Shown: positions 58,224 to 64,000 of the stretch, one piece after another | Position numbering within the stretch: the first letter of the stretch is position 1 | Layout: each line of letters starts with the position of its first letter | Origin: Spongiactinospora rosea | Lineage (GTDB): Bacteria > Actinomycetota > Actinomycetes > Streptosporangiales > Streptosporangiaceae | Assembly: GCF_003315795.1 (NCBI RefSeq) | Contig: NZ_QMEY01000008.1 | Location: 248,001 to 312,000 of the forward strand | Direction: 5' to 3' | DNA length: 64,000 nt | Made by a program: the position numbers and the translations under genes | The notes under the pieces: model-generated | Databases searched by the model: none | Told to the model about the DNA's origin: nothing | What the model saw: the letters and a program-made list of their open reading frames with translations, nothing else

Positions 58224-61163
58224 TCATCCCGCCTCGCCGCTCCGGTACGGCAGGCCCGCGCAACCGGCCTGCGGCAGCAGCGGACGGGCCACGATCACCT
58301 CCCTGGCGCGCTGTCTGGCGAGGTTCCAGCTCTGCCAGGTGGCGGGGTCGTACAGGCCCGCGGCCTTGGCGATGTCCTGGAGCACGCAGGTGCGCATCGG
58401 CTCGGGCAGCCGGTCCAGGGCGGGGACGGCCTCCGGGCCGAGTTCGTTGAGGTAGTCGACGTCCAGCCGGCCGATGGTCTGCCTGACCTCGATCTGGGTC
58501 GCGGCCACCTGGTGGTCGGGGTTCCAGACCGCGAACGCCACCAGCCCGGCCCCGGTCAGCGCGACGAGCGCCCGGGGCAGCGGGCCGCCGCGGCCGCGGC
58601 GCGCAAGGCGTACCGCGCCCGTCACGACGACCAGCACGAACACGGCGGCGAGCCAGACGATGGTGGCGGCCACGGTGGCGCGCAGCCGGGTGTAGCCGTA
58701 GGCGTCGGTGTACAGGCCGAGGCGGTGCATGGCGGAGGCCAGGATGACCATGGTGAGCAGGCACAGCACGCCGAGCAGCACGGCCAGCGCCCAGCGCTCC
58801 CGGCCGCGCACGGACACGGTGCCCGCGACGACGGCCACCACCGCCAGCACGAACACGCTGACGATCAGGAGCTGGAAGAAGCCCTGCCTGGCGTAGGCGG
58901 CGTAGGTCAGGCCCGCGGTCACCGCGACCCGCCGGCCGCCGCCGAACAGCACGGTGATCTGCACCAGGACGAACGCGGCGAACAGCAGGTTCAGCGCGAC
59001 CAGCGGCAGCGCCCACACCGAACGGCTGACCTTCAGCCGCACGTCGGGGGTCACCGGCTCGGCCACCGGGCGCAGGCCCACCAGCAGCCCGGCCGCGGCC
59101 AGCACGCCGAAGGTGAGGAACGTGAGCGCCTTGGCCGGTACGGACTCCAGCCAGCCGGGCGGCGTGAGCAGCATGCCGAGGTAGGAGGAGAAGACGGCGT
59201 CGGCGGAGGCGAACAGCGCGCCGAAGATGCCGAGCAGGCCCAGGGTGAGCCCGATGCCCGCGACGAGCTGGCCCGGCCTGCTCGGCCTGCGGCGGATGAG
59301 GGCGCGCAGCGGCCCACCGGCGAACCACGGCAGCGGAGGCAGCGCGAGGATCAGCGAGACCAGGCCCCGCAGGAGCCCGTACCAGCCGCGCCCGGCCCCC
59401 GAGATCGCCAGCGACACCAGGCAGAATCCGGCCAGCAGCGACGGCACGACCACCCAGACGGCGTGCAGGAACAGGGCGGTGCCGATCAGCGCGTAACCGA
59501 TCAGGCCGAAGGTGATCGACCAGCCGTCCAGCCTGTGCCGCACGGCGGGGAACACGGCGGCCCCTGCGGCGAGGGACGCGAGCACCAGGCCGAGGCCGGG
59601 CGAGCCGTACGGCACGGCCACGATGGCGAACACGGCCACGGCCACGATGGCGGCGAGGCCCCAGGGGGGCATGCCCGGGACCACGGGGCGGGGGAAGACC
59701 GGTGGCGGGGTGTAAACGGGGGGGTTACGCGGGGGCGGGGAGCCGAGCAAGAGGGGCGGCGGGGCCGGTTGGGCGACCCGGGTGGCCCCGATGACCGTGC
59801 CCACGAACGCTCCGGCGACGGGGCCGAGGGCTCCGAGGCACAGACCGGCCAGTACGTTGAGCTTGACCACCGGGAAGCCGATCAGCAGCCCGGCCCCCAG
59901 CCCGCAGAACGAGCCCAGCAGGCAGAACGCCACGGCCAGGCCCCAATTCCTGGGGTAGGAGGAGGCCGGCGGCAGGGTCGGGGCGGGTGGCGGTCCGGCA
60001 GGCGGGGCGGCAGGGGGTTCGGGATCGGAAGCGGCCGGGGCGGGTTCCGGCACCGGTTCGGTGACCTGATCCACCGGAGACTCCACGGCGGGGGCCGGAG
60101 GCTCGGGTAAGACGGGCTCCAGGCTGGGCGCGGGGATGGGCTCTGGGGAGGGGGTGGTGGGCACGGTGGTCCTTTCGGGGAGTTCGACGACCATGCGGCA
60201 GCCGGGGCCCTCGTCGATCCGGACGCCGCCGCCGTGAAGTTCCACGATCTCCTTGACGATCGCCAGGCCGAGCCCGCTGCCCCCGGCGTCGGCGGCGCGG
60301 GCGAGGTCCAGGCGGGAGAAGCGCTCGAAGACCTGGGCGCGGGCGTGTTCCGGGATGCCCGGTCCCTCATCGCACACGGTGAGACGGACGCGCGGTCCGT
60401 CCGGGCGGGCGGTGACGGTGACGGTTCCGCCGGGCGGGCTGTGGCGTACCGCGTTGTCCAGCAGGTTGGCGAGCACCTGGGCGAGCAGGCCGGGGTCGGC
60501 GCGTACGGCGAGCCCCGGCGGCACGTCGCCGCGCACGCGCACGCCGTCGCGGGCCAGGGTCGCCTCCTTCCCGGCCTGCTCGATGAGGGGGCCGAGGCCG
60601 ACCGGTTCGGGGTCGATGAGCCGCACGCCGGAGTCGAGCCGGGACAGGTCGAGGAGCTGGCCGACCAGTTTGCCCAGCCGTTCGGTCTGGGCGAGCGCGG
60701 TGCCGAGCGTCTCCGGGTCGGGTTCGGAGACGCCGTCCACGACGTTCTCCAGTACGGCCCGCAGCGCGGTGATCGGCGTGCGCAGTTCGTGGCTGACGTT
60801 GGCGATCAGTTCCCGGCGCTGCCGGTCCACCTCGCCGAGGTCGGCGGCCATCGCGTTGAAGGCGCTGGCCAGCTCGCCGACCTCGTCGCGGGAGGTGGCG
60901 CGGACCCGCTCGCCGTACCGGCCCTTGGCGATGGTCTGCGCGGCGGCGGCCATGTCGCGCAGCGGCTTGGTCATGCCTCGGGCCATGAGCTGGACCAGGA
61001 CCAGGGCGAGCCCGGCGGCGACGGCGATCCGCGCGTCGCGGGTGTACCCGAGGTTGATCCCGACCTCGTTGACGACGAACGCCGCCGCCACCGCGAGCAG
61101 GATCACCACGCCTAGTTTGATCTTGATGCGCCCCAGGAAGTCCAGCGGTCGCATCCCGGTCAC
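58224..61163 (-). CDS. Sensor histidine kinase fused to a DUF4173 membrane domain
   Basis: The protein has 979 residues. Residues about 1-60 hold two membrane segments, then HAMP (GMTKPLRDMAAAAQTIAKGR), HisKA with ELIANVSHELRTPITALRAV (His about 127), HATPase_c (LANLLDNAVRH, DEGPGIPEHA, GGSGLGLAIVKE, about 240-330). A Pro-rich linker (about 340-420) leads to a second half with over ten hydrophobic segments and a soluble end, matching DUF4173 proteins. GTG 61163 overlaps the stop of the response regulator gene (GTGA); ATG 61154 is an alternative start. The fusion joins a classic kinase to a large membrane module that may sense or transport; rare as far as I know. Confidence 0.85.
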   Translation of the reverse strand: MTGMRPLDFLGRIKIKLGVVILLAVAAAFVVNEVGINLGYTRDARIAVAAGLALVLVQLMARGMTKPLRDMAAAAQTIAKGRYGERVRATSRDEVGELASAFNAMAADLGEVDRQRRELIANVSHELRTPITALRAVLENVVDGVSEPDPETLGTALAQTERLGKLVGQLLDLSRLDSGVRLIDPEPVGLGPLIEQAGKEATLARDGVRVRGDVPPGLAVRADPGLLAQVLANLLDNAVRHSPPGGTVTVTARPDGPRVRLTVCDEGPGIPEHARAQVFERFSRLDLARAADAGGSGLGLAIVKEIVELHGGGVRIDEGPGCRMVVELPERTTVPTTPSPEPIPAPSLEPVLPEPPAPAVESPVDQVTEPVPEPAPAASDPEPPAAPPAGPPPAPTLPPASSYPRNWGLAVAFCLLGSFCGLGAGLLIGFPVVKLNVLAGLCLGALGPVAGAFVGTVIGATRVAQPAPPPLLLGSPPPRNPPVYTPPPVFPRPVVPGMPPWGLAAIVAVAVFAIVAVPYGSPGLGLVLASLAAGAAVFPAVRHRLDGWSITFGLIGYALIGTALFLHAVWVVVPSLLAGFCLVSLAISGAGRGWYGLLRGLVSLILALPPLPWFAGGPLRALIRRRPSRPGQLVAGIGLTLGLLGIFGALFASADAVFSSYLGMLLTPPGWLESVPAKALTFLTFGVLAAAGLLVGLRPVAEPVTPDVRLKVSRSVWALPLVALNLLFAAFVLVQITVLFGGGRRVAVTAGLTYAAYARQGFFQLLIVSVFVLAVVAVVAGTVSVRGRERWALAVLLGVLCLLTMVILASAMHRLGLYTDAYGYTRLRATVAATIVWLAAVFVLVVVTGAVRLARRGRGGPLPRALVALTGAGLVAFAVWNPDHQVAATQIEVRQTIGRLDVDYLNELGPEAVPALDRLPEPMRTCVLQDIAKAAGLYDPATWQSWNLARQRAREVIVARPLLPQAGCAGLPYRSGEAG

Positions 61164-61855
61164 CCGGTCTTGGCCAGGGCGTAGCCGACGCCGTGCACGG
61201 TCCTGACCACGTCCGCGCCGAGCTTCCTGCGCAGCGCGCGCACATGGCTGTCCACCGTCCGGGTGGCGGCGGCCTCGGAGAAGCCCCAGATGTCGGCCAG
61301 CAGGCGCTCGCGCTCGTAGACCTGACCGGGCCGGTCGGCGAGGCGGCGCAGCAGGTCGAATTCGGTCCTGGTGAGCTGGGCCTCCGCGCCGCGTACGTAC
61401 ACCCGCCGCTCGGCCGTGTCGATCTCGACCTCGCCCACCTTGATCACGGTGTCGCCCGCCGTGAGCTGGGCGGCCCGTTCGACGCGGCGCAGCAGGGCGC
61501 GCACCCGGGCGACCAGTTCGCGCATGCTGAACGGCTTGGTCACGTAGTCGTCCGCGCCGACGCCCAGGCCGACCAGCAGGTCGGTCTCCTCGCTCAGCGC
61601 GGTCAGCATCAGTACCGGTACCGGCCGCTCCGCCTGCATCCGGCGGCACACCTCCAGGCCGTCAAGCCCGGGCAGCAGCCGGTCGAGCACCACCAGGTCG
61701 GGTTCGAGTGCGGTGTAGACCTGTAAGGCACGCGCTCCGTCGCCCTCGACCCGCACCGCGAAGCCCTCGGCGGCGAGCCGGTCGCGGACGGCCCGCGCGA
61801 TCGTCTCGTCGTCCTCGACGAGCAGGACCGTGCGTTGTCGTCGCTGGTTGGCCAT
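61160..61855 (-). CDS. OmpR-family response regulator
   Basis: The protein has 231 residues: receiver (TVLLVEDDETIARAV, phosphoacceptor Asp in PDLVVLDRLLPGLDG, Lys in DDYVTKPFSM) plus a winged helix (LTRTEFDLLRRLADRPGQVY, then SHVRALRRKLGADVVRTVHG). It pairs with the overlapping histidine kinase gene and probably controls this operon or nearby envelope genes. Confidence 0.93.
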   Translation of the reverse strand: MANQRRQRTVLLVEDDETIARAVRDRLAAEGFAVRVEGDGARALQVYTALEPDLVVLDRLLPGLDGLEVCRRMQAERPVPVLMLTALSEETDLLVGLGVGADDYVTKPFSMRELVARVRALLRRVERAAQLTAGDTVIKVGEVEIDTAERRVYVRGAEAQLTRTEFDLLRRLADRPGQVYERERLLADIWGFSEAAATRTVDSHVRALRRKLGADVVRTVHGVGYALAKTG

Positions 61856-61917
61856 GCCGGAAGACTAAGGCGTGCCGGTGCAGATACTCCTATCCACAAT
61901 GTGAAGAACCGGTGCAG

Positions 61918-63996
61918 TCAGGTCAGGGTGAGCCCGCCGGGCAGGCCGGTGAGGGAGCCGTCCCCGGCGGCGTCCACGGCGGCCTCCACGTCGGCGCCCG
62001 CGATCCGCAGCCCGCGTACCGAGAGCGCGCCGAGCGGGGCCCCGGCGAGCGGGCGCAGCGCCACCCGGCCCGCCGGAACGTCGGGGCGCACCCCCAGCAC
62101 CGCGTTGACGATGGACACGGCCGCGGCGGCGCTCCACGCCTGGGGGCGGCAGGCGGTGGGGTAGGGCACCGGCCTGCCGAGGGGCTCACGGTCGTCTCCC
62201 GCGTAGAGCTCGGGGAGCCGGTGGCCGAACGCCTCGGCGGCGTCGAGCAGCGAACGCGCCAGGTCCGCGGCCGACTCGTGGTGCCCGGCCGCGGCCAGCC
62301 CGGTGATCACGATGACGGTGTCGTGGACCCAGACCGAGCCGCAGTGGTAGGACAGCGGGTTGTAGCCCCCGTCGCGGGCGGACATCGTGCGCAGGCCGAA
62401 CCCGCCGGACATCTCGGGGGCCGCCAGCAGGCCGGCGACCCGGCCCTCCTCCTCGGGGGAGAGCAGGCCGGTGCCGAGCAGGTGGCCGATGTTGCTGGTC
62501 AGGGAGTCCACCGGGCGCTTGTCGCGGTCGAGGGCCAGGGCGGGAAGCGGGCCGTACGGGCCGGTGTCCACCCAGAAGCGGTCGCGAAAGCGCGCGGCGA
62601 GCGCGGCGGCGTACTCCCGCCAGCGGTCCCCCTCCCCCGGTTTGGCGAAGGCGTCCAGCAGCGCGGCCCCGCCCGTCGCCGCCTCGTACGCGTAACCCTG
62701 TACCTCGGCGAGCGCGATCGGGTCCGCCGCCTGCCGCCCGTCGTGGAACCGCACCGCGTCCGGGGAGTCCTTCCAGCCCTGGTTCGCCAGGCCCAGGCCG
62801 CCCTCGTCGACGTACTCGACGAAGCCGTCGCCGTCGGGGTCGGCGTCGCCGCCCAGCCAGCCGAGCGCCGCGCGCAGCGCGGGCAGCAGCGCGGCGACCT
62901 CCTGCTCGGGCATCCCCCAGCGCCAGGCGTCGTGCAGCAGGCAGATCCACAGCAGGGTGGCGTCCACGGTGCCGTAGTAGACGGGTGGCAGCCGGATCCG
63001 GCCGCCCCGGCCGGTGACCGTGTACTCGCCGCGGCGCAGTTCGTGCAGGATCTTGCCGGGGGCCTCGCCCGAGTGGACGCCGGTCGCCTTGCCCTGGCGG
63101 CGGGCGAGCACGCGCAGGGTGCTCTCGGCCAGTTCGGTGCCGAGCGGCAGCAGCATCCGGGCGGTCCACAGGCTGTCGCGGCCGAACAGCGTGAGGTACC
63201 ACGGCACGCCCGCGCCGATGAAGGTGTCGCCGGGCGCGGTGGCGTCGGCCATCCGCAGCGAACGCAGGTCGTCCAGCGAAAGCCGGAGCAGCCCGGCCAG
63301 GCGGCGGTCATCGGCCCGCACCTCGGGCTCGGACCACTCGGCCGGGCCGGTGGCGGCGATCACCACCGCGCCCGGGTCGGTCACGCCCGCCGACCAGCGC
63401 AGCACCGCCCGCCCGCCGGGGGCGAGCGCGACCTGCCAGGCCAGCCGGGGGTCATCGGCGGCCTTCGCGCGCGCGTCCTCCCCCACGACGGTGGTGGTCA
63501 CGCCGCCGGGGCCGCGCCAGACCAGGGCGCCGTCCGCCTGGCTCACGGCGGACGCGGGCTCCCCGGCGAAGCCGGACCTGACCTTCTCCATCGGCGCGAA
63601 GTCGCAGCCCAGGGCCAGGCTCACATCGATGGCGAGCGGCCCGGCGGCCGACGAGATGATCGTGATCTCCTCGCGCAGGCCCTGCCCGGTCACCGTGCGG
63701 AGGCGTTCGATCCGGACCACGGGGTCGGGGCCCTCGTCGCCGAGCCAGCGGGCCAGCGCGACGAACCTGGCGACGCCGGGGCCGCCGGGCGCGTACGCGA
63801 CGGCCTCCGGCTCCAGGCCGTCCACCAGCAGCACGGCCCGGGACAGCACCCGGTGGTCCGCGTGGAACACCCCCTGTGCCCCGATGGGCCTGATCTGCCC
63901 GTCAGGGCCGCTCAGCGCGCTGGTCGGGGCGAGGATCACGGCGGCCAGGTCGTCCAGCCGGGGCGGCACGCGCTGCTCGGGATACGCCGCGGACAT
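61918..63996 (-). CDS. Glycogen-debranching-type enzyme (amylo-alpha-1,6-glucosidase family)
   Basis: The protein has 692 residues and is complete (the window ends 4 bases upstream of its start). N-terminal beta-sandwich of the GDE_N type (GVFHADHRVLSRAVLLVDGL), then an alpha/alpha barrel: GAGVPWYLTLFGRDSLWTAR, SGEAPGKILHELRRGEYTVT, VDATLLWICLLHDAWRW, YVDEGGLGLANQGWKDSPDA and GLRTMSARDGGYNPLSYHCG, all typical of this family. Often acts on glycogen or trehalose-linked oligosaccharides. 62 bases upstream of the response regulator start on the same strand. Confidence 0.88.
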   Translation of the reverse strand: MSAAYPEQRVPPRLDDLAAVILAPTSALSGPDGQIRPIGAQGVFHADHRVLSRAVLLVDGLEPEAVAYAPGGPGVARFVALARWLGDEGPDPVVRIERLRTVTGQGLREEITIISSAAGPLAIDVSLALGCDFAPMEKVRSGFAGEPASAVSQADGALVWRGPGGVTTTVVGEDARAKAADDPRLAWQVALAPGGRAVLRWSAGVTDPGAVVIAATGPAEWSEPEVRADDRRLAGLLRLSLDDLRSLRMADATAPGDTFIGAGVPWYLTLFGRDSLWTARMLLPLGTELAESTLRVLARRQGKATGVHSGEAPGKILHELRRGEYTVTGRGGRIRLPPVYYGTVDATLLWICLLHDAWRWGMPEQEVAALLPALRAALGWLGGDADPDGDGFVEYVDEGGLGLANQGWKDSPDAVRFHDGRQAADPIALAEVQGYAYEAATGGAALLDAFAKPGEGDRWREYAAALAARFRDRFWVDTGPYGPLPALALDRDKRPVDSLTSNIGHLLGTGLLSPEEEGRVAGLLAAPEMSGGFGLRTMSARDGGYNPLSYHCGSVWVHDTVIVITGLAAAGHHESAADLARSLLDAAEAFGHRLPELYAGDDREPLGRPVPYPTACRPQAWSAAAAVSIVNAVLGVRPDVPAGRVALRPLAGAPLGALSVRGLRIAGADVEAAVDAAGDGSLTGLPGGLTLT

Positions 63997-64000
63997 GCGC

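Noticed and set aside
57165-60110. 981-codon plus-strand frame
   Set aside because: Shadow of the D-amino-acid enzyme and the kinase genes; Gln/Gly/His/Arg-rich low-complexity translation.

Overview
The window is very GC-rich with dense, mostly intact genes and no ribosomal landmarks. Codon use, Tat and Sec signal peptides, WhiB-like, HxlR, LAL-type LuxR and DUF4429/SHOCT families, and an integrated actinomycete conjugative element all point to a filamentous actinobacterium. A member of the Streptosporangiales (Nonomuraea or Streptosporangium type) is my best guess; genus is not proven from this sequence.

Layout. (1) 1-25.9 kb is chromosomal accessory sequence. It holds a half-length chromate transporter, a 2275-residue secreted protein with two metallophosphoesterase domains, a DUF3500 protein, a divergent NAD(P)-binding oxidoreductase/HxlR pair, a hydrolase-rhodanese pair, a DUF418 membrane protein, a Tat-exported serine hydrolase, a secreted NLP-SGNH-FG-GAP fusion, a DUF4429 protein, a kinase-like protein, a secreted subtilase, and an unusual cluster of an unknown protein, a degenerate metallophosphoesterase and a TrmB/LuxR regulator. 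(2) 26.0-36.3 kb is an arsenic island: a Tat-exported molybdopterin oxidoreductase, ACR3 efflux, ArsC reductase, three ArsR repressors, two FAD oxidoreductases (one with Cys pairs at both termini) and an MFS transporter, with several candidate operators. (3) 36.3-36.9 kb is a graveyard of gene fragments (arsC, serine recombinase, an unknown gene).

(4) 36,908-52,260 is an integrated AICE bounded by perfect 45-bp direct repeats that match the 3' part of a tRNA-Arg(CCG) gene. Its functions are laid out in blocks: two cargo genes near the ends (a lower-GC HNH gene at the left, an unknown helical protein at the right), GntR/UTRA control, small regulatory operons, a WhiB-like/Spd/TraB transfer block, a Prim-Pol plus DUF3631 replication block, and Xis plus tyrosine integrase next to attR. 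Candidate non-coding parts are visible: four G6/C6 boxes in a divergent promoter, a palindromic CTAGACCT cluster just 3' of traB (possible transfer locus), and eight GCCGTCCC iteron-like units at the 3' end of the DUF3631 gene.

(5) 52.3-64 kb returns to chromosome: a response regulator beside the tRNA, a large LAL regulator, a TIM-barrel-like protein with a D-serine dehydratase/D-threonine aldolase-type enzyme, a two-component pair whose kinase is fused to a DUF4173 membrane domain, and a glycogen-debranching-type enzyme.

The strongest candidate for something undescribed is the HNH cargo gene at 37,539-38,546. After the HNH nuclease it carries what reads like a GHKL-type ATP-binding domain and a further small domain, suggesting a regulated nuclease carried by the element. 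Function predictions come from recognising motifs by eye; no database search was run.
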